A program made the translations under genes and the position numbers. From Cohnella luojiensis (GTDB taxonomy: Bacteria > Bacillota > Bacilli > Paenibacillales > Paenibacillaceae): DNA of 64,000 nucleotides. Below are positions 8,225-17,510 of the stretch, in pieces. Every line of letters starts with the position of its first letter. The first letter of the stretch is position 1. Under the pieces are notes generated by a model that had not been told where the DNA came from, did not search any database, and saw nothing but the letters and a program-made list of their open reading frames with translations. The stretch is taken from contig NZ_SOMN01000017.1 in the NCBI RefSeq assembly GCF_004564235.1, forward strand, positions 44,403-108,402, read 5' to 3'.

Positions 8225-10726
8225 TTATTTCGATGGCCTGACGCGTCGGGTCGCCTCGGCTTCCAGCGGATTGTCCGGCCAGTAGTGCTTGGGATAACGC
8301 CCCTTCAAATCCTTCCTTACCTCGAAGTAGGCGTTGCTCCAGAAGCTGGCCAAGTCCCGCGTCACCTGCACGGGTCGCTGGGCCGGGGACAACAGATTCA
8401 ACGTCAGCGGCACCCTGCCTCCCGCGATGCGGGGAGTTTCCGGCAAGCCGAACAGCTCCTGCAAGCGGACGGATACGGTTGGCGCATCGATGTCGCCGTA
8501 ATCTATCGGAACCCGGGAACCGCTTGGAACCGTCCAATGGGTCGGCGCGCTGTTCTCCAGTTCCCGTCTTTGCTCCCAGGATAACATCGACTCCAGTAAA
8601 TCCTTGAGGTTCAACCTCTGAAGATCGGAACGGCTCTTCATCCCTTCTAAATAACCCGCCAACCATTGCTCTATAGAACCAATAAGTGCATCGTCCGTCA
8701 AATCCGGCCACGAGGAATCGTGGTGACGGATAAACACGGTCCGCTCTTGCAACTGACGCGCCGCTTTCGTCCACGGCAGCAGCTCCAATCCTTCCAAGCG
8801 AATCCCCTCAAGCAGAGCTTGTAACACCTGATCCGCAGGCGGACGGCTCAGTGGCGTTTCCTCGACTGGCAACGCCCCCAGCTTCTTGCGGGCGCGACCG
8901 CGAACGGACTTCGAAACGGTATCCCAGTAGATTTGCGTTTCCGTATGCAATTCATCTTGCAGGTTAGCTTCCAATTGCTCGAAGTCGACTGGGGCGGCCG
9001 CGCGAATCCGGCTGTCAGATCCCTTATCGTCTACATCCGCCACGACGATCCATGGCTCGTGGGCAAGCGCCTGCCCGAAGGCGAACTCTGCGCCCCTGCC
9101 TCCGCTAAGCAGGTATTTGCCATTGTCCCTGCGATTGCCGATTCGGTCCGGATACGCGAAAGCGAGCAACAGTCCAATATCGTCAACAGACGATTCGGAA
9201 GCCGAAGCGAAGCCAATATCCAGTTCCCGTCGCAGCCGCTTGACCTCTTCCGTCAATCTTCGCCTCGTTCCTTCTTCCACCGCGTATGCTCCCCTGCCCC
9301 GAAGAGCCTCCAACCTAAGTCGAATGTCCACATTCGCAGCTCTTCCCTCATAGCGGATAAAATCCCGTTCACCCAAGATTACGGCAAGCTCGCAACCCAT
9401 ATCGCCAAGGCCGAGCGGCATTGCCCGAAGCAGCATATGGGCCATTCGCGGATGTTTGCCGAACTCCGCCATCAGCTTGCCATGCGGCGTAACCGTTCGT
9501 CCGCTCTTATCCAACGCGCCTAACTGAATAAGCAAATCCCGTGCTTGCTGCAACGCCGGCGCAGGAGGCGAGTCCAGCCATTCCAGCTCATCGGCATCCT
9601 GCACCCCCCAGACGGATAGCTCCAATAGAAGCGGAGCCAAATCCGCTTCCAAGATCTCGGGCGAGCTGCGCGGAGACAAGGCTTGCTGCTCCTCGCGGCT
9701 CCATAAACGGTAACATGTTCCCGGCATGAGCCGTCCGGCGCGCCCCCGCCTCTGGTCCGCCGAGGCGGCGGATACCGTCAAGGTCTCCAGTCGGGACATC
9801 CCCGTACGCGGCGAGAATCGGGACGTACGCATTAAGCCGCTGTCGACGACGACCGTAATGCCCTCCACGGTTAAACTCGTCTCCGCCACGGAGGTCGCCA
9901 GCACGACCTTTCGCTGCTCCGGAGGCAATGGCGCTAACGCTTGATCTTGAGCATCCGCCGTTAGACTCCCATGAAGGTGAACGATCCGAACCATTGAGGC
10001 CTCCGGCAGCTTTCCTCTCAGCTTCGCTTCCACGGACCGAATTTCTCCGACTCCAGGAAGAAAGACGAGTACGTCTCCCTGATGCGAACGCAGAGCATCC
10101 GCAATTGCTTGGGCTACCGTTTCTTCCATAGGAACGCTAGCCATCTTTGGGCGATATATCGTCTCCACGGGATAGCTGCGTCCCTCGCTTCTGACGATGG
10201 GAGCTCCGCCAAGCATGCCCGCAACAGGTTCAGCCTCCAACGTGGCGCTCATGACGAGCAACTTCAAGTCATCGCGCAACAAAGCTTGTGATTGCAAGCA
10301 TAGCGCCAAACCCAAGTCCGCCTGCAGGCTCCTCTCATGGAACTCGTCGAAGATAACAAGACCGACCCCTTCAAGAGCGGGATCGGCCTGCAGCATTCTC
10401 GTGAGTACGCCTTCCGTTACGACCTCGATCCGGGTGCGGGAGCTTACCCTCGTATCCATTTTCACCCGGTAGCCAACCGTTTCCCCTACCTGTTCGCCAA
10501 GCTTATCCGCCATATATTTAGCCGAGCTGCGAGCGGCAAGCCTCCGCGGCTCCAGCATGATGATCTTCCTATCGGCAAGCCACGGTTCTGTTAGCAATGC
10601 CAGCGGCACGCGAGTGGTTTTGCCGGCACCCGGCGCCGCAATCAGAACCGCATTGCGATTGTCGGCGAGCGATTGCCGCAACTCGGGAATTACCGAATCT
10701 ATAGGTAGATTAGCCTTTGTTATCAC
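8225..10726 (-). CDS. hrpB: ATP-dependent RNA helicase HrpB
   Basis: An 833-residue DEAH-box helicase of the HrpB family. I place the start at GTG 10726 because AAGGAG sits 9 bases upstream and the resulting N-terminus (LPIDSVIPELRQSL soon after the start) matches the usual beginning of the family; in-frame ATGs at 10744 and 10771 would add 6 or 15 residues. Visible motifs are Walker A APGAGKTTR, the DEAH-type box DEFHER, SATLEA, and motif VI in QRRGRAGR. Helicase domains are followed by HA2-like and HrpB C-terminal regions. Its biological role in Gram-positive bacteria is poorly defined. Confidence 0.92.
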   Translation of the reverse strand: MITKANLPIDSVIPELRQSLADNRNAVLIAAPGAGKTTRVPLALLTEPWLADRKIIMLEPRRLAARSSAKYMADKLGEQVGETVGYRVKMDTRVSSRTRIEVVTEGVLTRMLQADPALEGVGLVIFDEFHERSLQADLGLALCLQSQALLRDDLKLLVMSATLEAEPVAGMLGGAPIVRSEGRSYPVETIYRPKMASVPMEETVAQAIADALRSHQGDVLVFLPGVGEIRSVEAKLRGKLPEASMVRIVHLHGSLTADAQDQALAPLPPEQRKVVLATSVAETSLTVEGITVVVDSGLMRTSRFSPRTGMSRLETLTVSAASADQRRGRAGRLMPGTCYRLWSREEQQALSPRSSPEILEADLAPLLLELSVWGVQDADELEWLDSPPAPALQQARDLLIQLGALDKSGRTVTPHGKLMAEFGKHPRMAHMLLRAMPLGLGDMGCELAVILGERDFIRYEGRAANVDIRLRLEALRGRGAYAVEEGTRRRLTEEVKRLRRELDIGFASASESSVDDIGLLLAFAYPDRIGNRRDNGKYLLSGGRGAEFAFGQALAHEPWIVVADVDDKGSDSRIRAAAPVDFEQLEANLQDELHTETQIYWDTVSKSVRGRARKKLGALPVEETPLSRPPADQVLQALLEGIRLEGLELLPWTKAARQLQERTVFIRHHDSSWPDLTDDALIGSIEQWLAGYLEGMKSRSDLQRLNLKDLLESMLSWEQRRELENSAPTHWTVPSGSRVPIDYGDIDAPTVSVRLQELFGLPETPRIAGGRVPLTLNLLSPAQRPVQVTRDLASFWSNAYFEVRKDLKGRYPKHYWPDNPLEAEATRRVRPSK

Positions 10727-10794
10727 GCCAAAAGTCTCCTTCATCACGTCGCTTTGAGAACAGCTTACCATTTTCCGCGACGGTATGAAACCGA

Positions 10795-12477
10795 CTATTC
10801 CACCTTGAATCTGGCGATTCGGCTTTGGAGCTCCTCGGCCTCCTTGCTTAGAAGCGCCGCCGAAGCAATAATTTCTTCCATCGACGCGAATTGCTCCTCC
10901 GTACTATTCGTGACGCCGCGGGCTCCGGCCGCCGTTTGCTCCGTAACCTCGCGAATGCCTTCCATCGCCTGCGATGCCGCGCTAGACCGTTCGGCCATAT
11001 CCGCGGAACGCCGGATCGTTTCCTTGACTTGAAGCGCCACCTCAGCTACCGCGCCTTCGATTCTGGCGAAAGCTTCGTCTGCTTGCCGAACGATCTCGAT
11101 GCCGATCGATACTTCCCGGTACCCTGAATCCGTCGAAGCCGCAACCTCGTCCATCTCATCGCGAATGTTATCCGTGATCGAACCGACTTCTCCCGCGGCT
11201 TGGGCGGTTTGTCCGGATAATTTGCGAACCTCTTCCGCAACCACCGCAAACCCTTTCCCCTGAATGCCAGCTCGGGATGCCTCGATGGACGCGTTAAGCG
11301 CCAGCATGTTCGTTTGCCTCGCGATCGTAGAAATCACGTTGGCGGTACGATTGATATGAGCCGTCCGCCCGGCCAACCGTTGTACCGCGGAAGCCAGTCC
11401 GTCCATCTGCCCGCGGATCGTTTCCATCTGCCGCATCGCTTGTCCGATCGAATGCTTGCCCGCGGTTGCGGCTTCAAGAGCAAGCATCGAACGATCGCTG
11501 ACAATTCCGGTCGCATTCTCGATTCCCGCCGTCGAAACGAGCATATTTTCCATTTCCGATACTCCTTGATGAACGTTCAGCAACTGCATTTCCGAGCCTG
11601 AAGCAATCTGCTGAATGACCTCGGCGATTCCCTCGGATAAGCCTCCCAGCTTCTCGCTATGATTGCGCAAGCCTTCCGCCGCGTTCGCCACTTGACCCGC
11701 ATTGGAGCCTGCTTGTCGGATGAGCCCATGCAGATTTTCCTTCATCTCATTGAAGGCATCGGCCAATTTACCCAGCTCGTCGCGATTGCGCACCTGGATT
11801 CGATCCCCCGTCAGATCACCGGAAGCAATCCGACTTGCGGCTGCCACCAAACTTTTCATCGGTCTAACGATCATGCGCGACAGCAGCCAGCCAATGATGA
11901 CCGCCAGCAAAAGCGCTAGCAAACTTGCTCCCGCTAAGATCATGATCGTCGCGTATACCCGATCCTGGTTAGCGACTTTAGCTTCGCCCATCCATTTTTG
12001 TTCGCTTTCCTGTATGCTGATGGCTGCTTGGCTCATCGTGTCTGTCGTCGGAACAGCCCACATTTCTGCTTCGGAGCTTGCCAATTCCGGCTTACCTTGA
12101 TGAACGTAATCCGTAACCTTGGCTACCAACCGGGCGAACGTCTGATTAGATTCTTGCAAGCTTTGGGCCTCTATGCCCACGCCGTTTTCCAAAGTCGAAG
12201 CCGACAACCTGACAATTTCCTCCTCCAACTGCCGGTTCACCATACCAAGCTCTTGCTCCAACGCCTTGTCCGGCTTTACTAAATAGCGGAACAACAAGCC
12301 TTTCTGACTTTCTGTTAGACTATGTATTCGGGCAACGCTCGTCAGAACTTCGGCTTGATGATTCAATAACCTTTCCGAGGATTGATGAATACGTTGGATG
12401 AATAGATAGGACAACATGCTTGTTAATGCGACGATGAGCGATATCGCCACGAAAGCCCCGATTAATTTTCTACTCAT
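10795..12477 (-). CDS. methyl-accepting chemotaxis protein
   Basis: A 560-residue transmembrane chemoreceptor. The start is ATG 12477, preceded by GGGGAGG; the frame is open upstream without a signal. Domains in order: TM1 ([22 protein letters not shown]), an extracytoplasmic four-helix-type sensor to about residue 170, TM2 ([20 protein letters not shown]), HAMP ([21 protein letters not shown]), then a long cytoplasmic signalling helix with the conserved tip [16 protein letters not shown] that contacts CheW and CheA. The ligand is unknown. It stands alone 69 bases upstream of hrpB on the same strand; the cheX/cheY pair is 15 kb away. Confidence 0.92.
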   Translation of the reverse strand: MSRKLIGAFVAISLIVALTSMLSYLFIQRIHQSSERLLNHQAEVLTSVARIHSLTESQKGLLFRYLVKPDKALEQELGMVNRQLEEEIVRLSASTLENGVGIEAQSLQESNQTFARLVAKVTDYVHQGKPELASSEAEMWAVPTTDTMSQAAISIQESEQKWMGEAKVANQDRVYATIMILAGASLLALLLAVIIGWLLSRMIVRPMKSLVAAASRIASGDLTGDRIQVRNRDELGKLADAFNEMKENLHGLIRQAGSNAGQVANAAEGLRNHSEKLGGLSEGIAEVIQQIASGSEMQLLNVHQGVSEMENMLVSTAGIENATGIVSDRSMLALEAATAGKHSIGQAMRQMETIRGQMDGLASAVQRLAGRTAHINRTANVISTIARQTNMLALNASIEASRAGIQGKGFAVVAEEVRKLSGQTAQAAGEVGSITDNIRDEMDEVAASTDSGYREVSIGIEIVRQADEAFARIEGAVAEVALQVKETIRRSADMAERSSAASQAMEGIREVTEQTAAGARGVTNSTEEQFASMEEIIASAALLSKEAEELQSRIARFKVE

Positions 12478-12526
12478 ATTTATTTGACCTCCCCACAAGA
12501 TGAAAGCGTCTACAATCTCACGCATG

Positions 12527-12585
12527 AAAAAAGACTGTCGACGAAAGTTTCTCCCCTATGGAAGGTCTCGATCGACAGCCTTTTT
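12527..12585 (-). terminator. intrinsic terminator after the mgl operon
   Basis: CTGTCGA (12535-12541) and TCGACAG (12572-12578) form a stem with a run of A on the left and CCTTTTT on the right. On the minus strand it follows the permease stop at 12601 and ends in a T run. It also separates the transporter operon from the chemoreceptor gene. Confidence 0.75.
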
Positions 12586-12600
12586 CCCTTATCATGCGAC

Positions 12601-13614
12601 TTATTTCTTCGCTAAATATTTACGAACATCGAAAGCTACGGCAGCAACGATGATCAAGCCCTTGATAATCAATTGCCAGTTCGGATTAACTCCGATAAAC
12701 GTCAAGCCGTAGTTGATGACGCCGAAGATCATAACGCCGGCCATAACGCCTGGCACGGTTCCGATGCCCCCGGTCGTCGATACGCCTCCGACCACGCAAG
12801 CCGCGATGGCGTCGAGCTCGTACATGTTGCCGTAACCGTTGGATGCTCCGCCGGATTTGGCCGCTTCCAGCACGCCGGCAAGTCCGTATAAAGCTCCCGC
12901 GATGCTGTAAATCCACAGGAGATTGCGACCGACGTTGATTCCCGAGACGTGCGCCGCTTGAACGTTGCCGCCGATTGCGTACATATTTTTGCCAAGTCTC
13001 GTTTTATTGAAAATGACCCAGCATATGATAGCGACTACGATCGCGATGATGACCAAGTAAGGCAAGCTGAACGAACCAATCTCGATCGTGCCCGAGCCCC
13101 ATTGCGTGAAGCTTGAACGCAGCCCGCCTATAGGTTGGGAATTGTTCGGCGGCATATCGAAATACAGAGAATTGACTCCCAGAACGATAACCATCGTCCC
13201 TAGAGTTGTAATAAATGGCGGCACATGAAGCTTGGAGATGATAAGACCGTTGATGAGGCCAACGAGAAGACCTGCAAGAACAGCTAGCAAAACAGGATAA
13301 ATAATAGGCAACTCCCCTAAGTTTGGAAAAAACTTCTGAGGATAATTCGATAACTGAACCATGGAAGCGGAGATAACCGCCGACAATCCGACGACGCGTC
13401 CCGCGGAGAGGTCGACTCCCCCCGTAATGAGTACGAATGCCGCGCCAAGCGCGATTATCGCTTTCGTCGAGTTCTGATGCAGGATGTTCGTTAAAGTACT
13501 CAAGGATAAGAAGGACGGGTCCGTTAACGTAATGCCGATGATGAGAACGGCAAGCACGAAATAGATCGCGTAATCCGTCAGGAAAGCATTCATTCTTTTT
13601 ATCGAAACGTTCAT
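12601..13614 (-). CDS. mglC: galactose-type sugar ABC transporter permease (MglC/RbsC family)
   Basis: A 337-residue membrane permease with about 8-10 hydrophobic helices and the family motif AFVLITGGVDLSAGRVVGLSA near the N-terminus and GVSTTGGIGTVPGVMAGV near the C-terminus. The start at ATG 13614 has GGGGGAATCAAC before it; the frame extends much further upstream through the end of mglA without a start signal. It forms the membrane channel for the ATPase encoded 14 bases upstream. Length fits MglC (E. coli about 336 residues). A terminator follows directly. Confidence 0.92.
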   Translation of the reverse strand: MNVSIKRMNAFLTDYAIYFVLAVLIIGITLTDPSFLSLSTLTNILHQNSTKAIIALGAAFVLITGGVDLSAGRVVGLSAVISASMVQLSNYPQKFFPNLGELPIIYPVLLAVLAGLLVGLINGLIISKLHVPPFITTLGTMVIVLGVNSLYFDMPPNNSQPIGGLRSSFTQWGSGTIEIGSFSLPYLVIIAIVVAIICWVIFNKTRLGKNMYAIGGNVQAAHVSGINVGRNLLWIYSIAGALYGLAGVLEAAKSGGASNGYGNMYELDAIAACVVGGVSTTGGIGTVPGVMAGVMIFGVINYGLTFIGVNPNWQLIIKGLIIVAAVAFDVRKYLAKK

Positions 13615-13628
13615 GTTGATTCCCCCGA

Positions 13629-15146
13629 TCAAGCCGTATGTTGGGCAGCTAGCCGCATGATTTCTTCTTCCGTGGCCGTTCTGCCGTCCACGATACCGGT
13701 CAAACTTCCTTCGCTCATAACCATGATCCGGTCGGACATTCCGAGCAGCTCGGGCATTTCCGAGGATATCATGATAATGCTTTTGCCTTGCGCGGCTAGG
13801 TCCGCGATGATGGAATAGATCTCGAATTTGGCGCCGACGTCGATGCCCCGGGTCGGCTCGTCTAACAACAAGATATCCGGCTCGGTCAACAGCCATCTCG
13901 CCAGCAAAACCTTCTGCTGATTCCCCCCGGACAAATACCTTATTTGCGTCTTCATAGACGGCGTCTTCACGCTCAACCGTTTAATGCTGCTGTCCGTGTC
14001 TTCGCGGCGCTTGCCGTCTTCCAACAGGAAATAAGGCTTCTCGTACTTCTTCTGATTAGCGACTACCGTATTCTCAAGCACCGACAGTACGGGAAAGATG
14101 CCGGTGACGCGGCGTTCTTCGGTTAGTAAAGCCATTTTATATCGAATCGCATCGATTGGCCTGCGGATCTTGATCGGCTTGCCGCGCAGGGTCAATTGCC
14201 CGGACGATACCGAGCGAATGCCGAATAGAGCTTCGATCAGCTCCGTTCTCTGAGCGCCTACCAATCCGCCGACGCCGAGAATTTCTCCTTGCCGTAGATC
14301 GAACGATACGTTGCGGAACGATTTAGCTAAAGGCGAAGTGAAGTCCTCCACCCGCAAGAGCACGTCCCCTGGAATATTAGAGCGTTCCGGATACCGTTGG
14401 GTCAAGTCGCGCCCGACCATTCGGGAAATAATCAAATCGGTCGTCAAATCCTTGGCTTCCCAAGTACCGATTTTCTTGCCGTCGCGCATGATCGTCACTT
14501 CGTCGGAAATGCGCAAGATTTCTTCCATTTTGTGCGAGATATAGATGATCGCGACTCCGCGCCGCTTCAAGCCCTCGATAATTCTGAACAAATGCTCTAC
14601 TTCGTTGCCCGTCAAGGAAGATGTAGGTTCATCCATGACGATGACCTTGGCATTGTAGGAAACCGCCTTGGCGATCTCAAGCGATTGAATCTTGGAAACC
14701 GATAATTTGCCGGTTATCGTATCCGGCTTAATATCCATGTCCAGCTCCTTGAACAGCTTCTCGGTATCGCGGAACATTTTCTTGCCGTCCACGAAGCGGA
14801 ACGGTCCGATTCCGCGCAAAGGCAATCGGCCAAGCCAGATGTTCTCCATGACGTTTCGATAAGGAACAGGGTGCAGCTCCTGATGGATCATGGAAATTCC
14901 GCTGTTAAGAGCCGCTTTGGAATCGGGCAGATGGAGCTTCTCGCCATTCATCCGGATTTCGCCGGCTTCCGGGGAATAGATTCCGAATAGGCATTTCATC
15001 AACGTCGATTTGCCTGCCCCGTTCTCGCCCATTAGCGCATGCACCGTGCCTGCACGAACGTTCAAAGTCACGTTATCCAAAGCCTGCACGCCCGGAAAAG
15101 ACTTCGAAATCCCTTCCATCTCCAGCAGATATTGCGGTGTTGTCAT
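13629..15146 (-). CDS. mglA: sugar ABC transporter ATP-binding protein (MglA family, two ABC domains)
   Basis: A 505-residue double ATPase. Domain 1 has Walker A GENGAGKST and signature LSVSKIQSLEIAKA; domain 2 has LSGGNQQKVLLARWL and Walker B ILLLDEPTRGID. This asymmetric arrangement is typical of carbohydrate uptake (CUT2) importers such as MglA and RbsA. ATG 15146 is preceded by AGGGGGCGTG. It is separated from mglB by 187 bases containing three hairpins, and from mglC by only 14 bases. It should power import by MglC with MglB as binding protein. Confidence 0.93.
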   Translation of the reverse strand: MTTPQYLLEMEGISKSFPGVQALDNVTLNVRAGTVHALMGENGAGKSTLMKCLFGIYSPEAGEIRMNGEKLHLPDSKAALNSGISMIHQELHPVPYRNVMENIWLGRLPLRGIGPFRFVDGKKMFRDTEKLFKELDMDIKPDTITGKLSVSKIQSLEIAKAVSYNAKVIVMDEPTSSLTGNEVEHLFRIIEGLKRRGVAIIYISHKMEEILRISDEVTIMRDGKKIGTWEAKDLTTDLIISRMVGRDLTQRYPERSNIPGDVLLRVEDFTSPLAKSFRNVSFDLRQGEILGVGGLVGAQRTELIEALFGIRSVSSGQLTLRGKPIKIRRPIDAIRYKMALLTEERRVTGIFPVLSVLENTVVANQKKYEKPYFLLEDGKRREDTDSSIKRLSVKTPSMKTQIRYLSGGNQQKVLLARWLLTEPDILLLDEPTRGIDVGAKFEIYSIIADLAAQGKSIIMISSEMPELLGMSDRIMVMSEGSLTGIVDGRTATEEEIMRLAAQHTA

Positions 15147-15195
15147 TATGTTCACGCCCCCTGATGACGGTTGTATCGGAACAAGCATAAACGGC

Positions 15196-15324
15196 TGCCG
15201 CCGTCCTTTGGATGGCGGCATAGGTTTATGTCGGTGACGATTCAGAAATGGATAGCGAAATTTTATACATTCTGAATCGTAGGAAAGGCGGGGTAAGCGA
15301 CGCAAGCCTCGATCGCCCCCCGCC
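15196..15324 (-). promoter_or_regulatory. three consecutive stem-loops between mglB and mglA
   Basis: Three inverted repeats fill the mglB-mglA gap: TGCCGCC/GGCGGCA (15196-15220), ATTCAGAA/TTCTGAAT (15241-15278) and GGCGGGG/CCCCGCC (15288-15324). The last follows the mglB stop by 10 bases and is trailed by TTTCC on the minus strand. Such structures commonly stabilise the binding-protein message and dampen transcription of the ATPase and permease. I infer this role from position only. Confidence 0.65.
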
Positions 15325-15333
15325 CTATTCCGT

Positions 15334-16374
15334 TTACTTGGCGTCGTTCATATTGTCTTTCGTGATTTTCTTATAAGGTACCCATACGTATTTGCCGTCC
15401 GTGATGTCGTAACCCGCGTTTTCCTTGGTTGGCGTTTCACCTTTGGCAAGAGCCGCCGCAAGATTCAATGTCGCCGCGCCTTGGTTCTTCGCGTCGTTAA
15501 GCACGGTACCGAGCAACGTTCCGTCGGACAGCGCTTGCAGGGCAGGAGCCGTTGCGTCAACGCCTACGACCGGCATGAACTTGTTGTCTTTGAAATAACC
15601 GGCTGCTTTGAGCGCTTCGATCGCGCCAAGAGCCATATCATCGTTGTTGGCAAGTACGGCTTCGATCTTGTCGCCATGAGCGGAAAGGAACGTAGCCATC
15701 TTATCCTGAGCCTTTACGCGGTCCCACATCGCCGTGTCTTCCGCGAGTTTCTCCACTTTGATGCCGGCATCCTCGATCGCTTGAATAGAGAACTTCGTGC
15801 GAAGCTCGGCGTCTTGATGTCCCGGCTCGCCCTTCAGCATGATATATTGCAATGTGCCGTCCTTGTTTTTGTCCATTTCCGGATGCGCTTTCCAGTAATC
15901 GACTAGCAGCTCGCCTTCCATGGAACCGGATTGCTCCGCTTTAGCTCCGACATAGTAAACCTTATCCCATTTCTTCATGTCGTCCGCAAGCGGTTCGCGA
16001 TTGAAGAAAACGACTGGGATCTTGGCTTTTTGGGCTTTGTCGATGATGACGCCGGCTGCCGTGCGATCTACCGGGTTGATAGCCATCGCATCGTATTTCT
16101 TGGAGACGAAAAGGTCGACTTTATCGTTCTGCGTCGGTTGGGAATTCTGGCTGTCGACGATATCGACTGTCGCTTTGCCCGTCGCCGCATCCTTAATCGA
16201 GTTACGCACGCCCGTCATGAACGTGTCGTCGAATTTGTAGATGGCCACCCCGATCGTATTGCTGTCGCCGCCCGCTCCCTCGTTGCCGCCGTTTTTCTCG
16301 TTGTTGCCGCAACCTGCCGCCACTGCAGCCAGCATTGCCCCTATCGCTAGTACGGGAATAATTTTCTTTTTCAT
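15334..16374 (-). CDS. mglB: galactose/glucose-binding lipoprotein of the ABC importer
   Basis: A 346-residue substrate-binding lipoprotein. The signal peptide ends in the lipobox AVAAGC, so Cys22 would be lipidated and the protein held on the outer face of the membrane. A strong clue is the calcium-loop motif DKNKDGTLQ at residues 168-176, which matches the EF-hand-like loop of the E. coli galactose-binding protein. The motifs FFNREP and NNDDMALGAIEALKAAG are also MglB-like. ATG 16374 has GAGGAGG upstream. It is the first transporter gene of the unit, downstream of a sensory system that includes a second binding protein. Confidence 0.92.
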   Translation of the reverse strand: MKKKIIPVLAIGAMLAAVAAGCGNNEKNGGNEGAGGDSNTIGVAIYKFDDTFMTGVRNSIKDAATGKATVDIVDSQNSQPTQNDKVDLFVSKKYDAMAINPVDRTAAGVIIDKAQKAKIPVVFFNREPLADDMKKWDKVYYVGAKAEQSGSMEGELLVDYWKAHPEMDKNKDGTLQYIMLKGEPGHQDAELRTKFSIQAIEDAGIKVEKLAEDTAMWDRVKAQDKMATFLSAHGDKIEAVLANNDDMALGAIEALKAAGYFKDNKFMPVVGVDATAPALQALSDGTLLGTVLNDAKNQGAATLNLAAALAKGETPTKENAGYDITDGKYVWVPYKKITKDNMNDAK

Positions 16375-16493
16375 GTTGCTTTGACCTCCTCGTATCTGTT
16401 CAATAATGTTTACTGGTCGATTATGTCTCAAATAAGAGGGAAAGCGAATTCAATATTCTCCTCATTTCTATAAAAATCCTACTGAATTATCTA

Positions 16494-16521
16494 CGATATT
16501 CGATATTCGATGTTCGATATT
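16494..16521. repeat. four tandem 7-bp repeats (CGATATT)
   Basis: CGATATT occurs four times head to tail (16494-16500, 16501-16507, 16508-16514 as CGATGTT, 16515-16521), flanked by CTA and CGTAG so that the ends CTACGA and TCGTAG are complementary. It lies in the 155-base gap between the sensory binding-protein gene and mglB, within 9 bases of the former's stop. It could be a regulator binding site or simple slippage. Confidence 0.7.
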
Positions 16522-16529
16522 CGTAGTCG

Positions 16530-17510
16530 TTACTGAACGAAAGGAAACAGCATCTTCTGATTATCGGACCAGAACATATTCTCGGCGTCGATTACCTTCG
16601 TTCCGGTGTCAATCTTCTTTGCCACGCTCTGTTTACCCATGGCCTCCACGGCAGTCTTTACGCCTAAATAGCCCATGCTGAACGGATTCTGTATGACGGT
16701 CGCTTGGATGACCCCTTCCTGCAGCCATTCCAATTCCTCCGGCGTATTGTCGAACGCGACCAGCTTGATGACGCCATCCTGTTGCATGTTGCGCAATTGC
16801 TCCGCCGCGCCGATCGAAGCAACGGCGTTCAAAGCCAATATCCCGTCGATGCTGCCGTGTTTATCCAGCATTTCCTTCGTGACTTCCCCGCAACGCGAGG
16901 AATCCGAACTGCAATATACAGACTCCAGCACTTGCATGTCAGGCGCGTTCGCCCATTCGTCCCGAATGCCCTGCTCCCGTTGTTCCGCGTTCCGCGAGCC
17001 TTTCACGAAGTTCAAAATGATGAACCTGCCTTTGTAATGCGTAAGCTCCATCATTTTCATTGCCGCTTGCCGTCCCGCTTCATAGTTGTCGATGCCGATA
17101 AAGCTCGTTACCTTCGGCGAATTCACTTCCGACTCTATCGTAACGATAGGAATGCCGGATTTATCCGCCTTGTCCACCGAGCTTGCCAGCTTCTTATAAT
17201 CGTTGGCGGCTAGGATAAGCCCGTCCGTTCCGTACGCCACGTATTTATTCACTAGCTCGATCTGGGTATCCGCGTCCGACTCGTTCGTCGCCCCGTCGAA
17301 GATGAGCCTCACGTTAAACTCTTTAGCAGCCGCTTCTGCGCCCATTTTAACGGTATTCCAAAATTCGCCCTCCTTGTTCTTGACGATAAGGGCGACCTCC
17401 TTCTGTTGATCCGGAACGGGATGAATTTCCCCGCCCCTGGCGCAGGAGACGAGTAACGGAATCAGCAGGAACGTTAGGATTCCCGATAACGTTGCTATCG
17501 ATCTCTTCAT
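16530..17510 (-). CDS. second sugar-binding lipoprotein, probably a sensor partner of the YesM kinase
   Basis: A 326-residue periplasmic-binding-protein type 1 lipoprotein (lipobox LLVSC). Start ATG 17510 overlaps the kinase stop by ATGA and has GGGGTGG upstream. The fold is shown by EVALIVKNKEGEFWNTVKMGAEAAA, DGLILAANDYK, FIGIDNYEAGRQAA and ALNAVASIGAAEQLR, the hallmarks of ribose/xylose-binding relatives. Unlike MglB it lacks the calcium loop. Tight coupling to the kinase rather than to a transporter suggests it hands ligand occupancy to the kinase's extracellular domain, as in XylFII-LytS-type systems of Firmicutes. That role is inference. Confidence 0.85.
   Translation of the reverse strand: MKRSIATLSGILTFLLIPLLVSCARGGEIHPVPDQQKEVALIVKNKEGEFWNTVKMGAEAAAKEFNVRLIFDGATNESDADTQIELVNKYVAYGTDGLILAANDYKKLASSVDKADKSGIPIVTIESEVNSPKVTSFIGIDNYEAGRQAAMKMMELTHYKGRFIILNFVKGSRNAEQREQGIRDEWANAPDMQVLESVYCSSDSSRCGEVTKEMLDKHGSIDGILALNAVASIGAAEQLRNMQQDGVIKLVAFDNTPEELEWLQEGVIQATVIQNPFSMGYLGVKTAVEAMGKQSVAKKIDTGTKVIDAENMFWSDNQKMLFPFVQ

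Noticed and set aside
8190..8774. A minus-strand frame of 194 residues inside hrpB
   Set aside because: Alternate frame of the C-terminal part of hrpB; composition is unlike a real protein.
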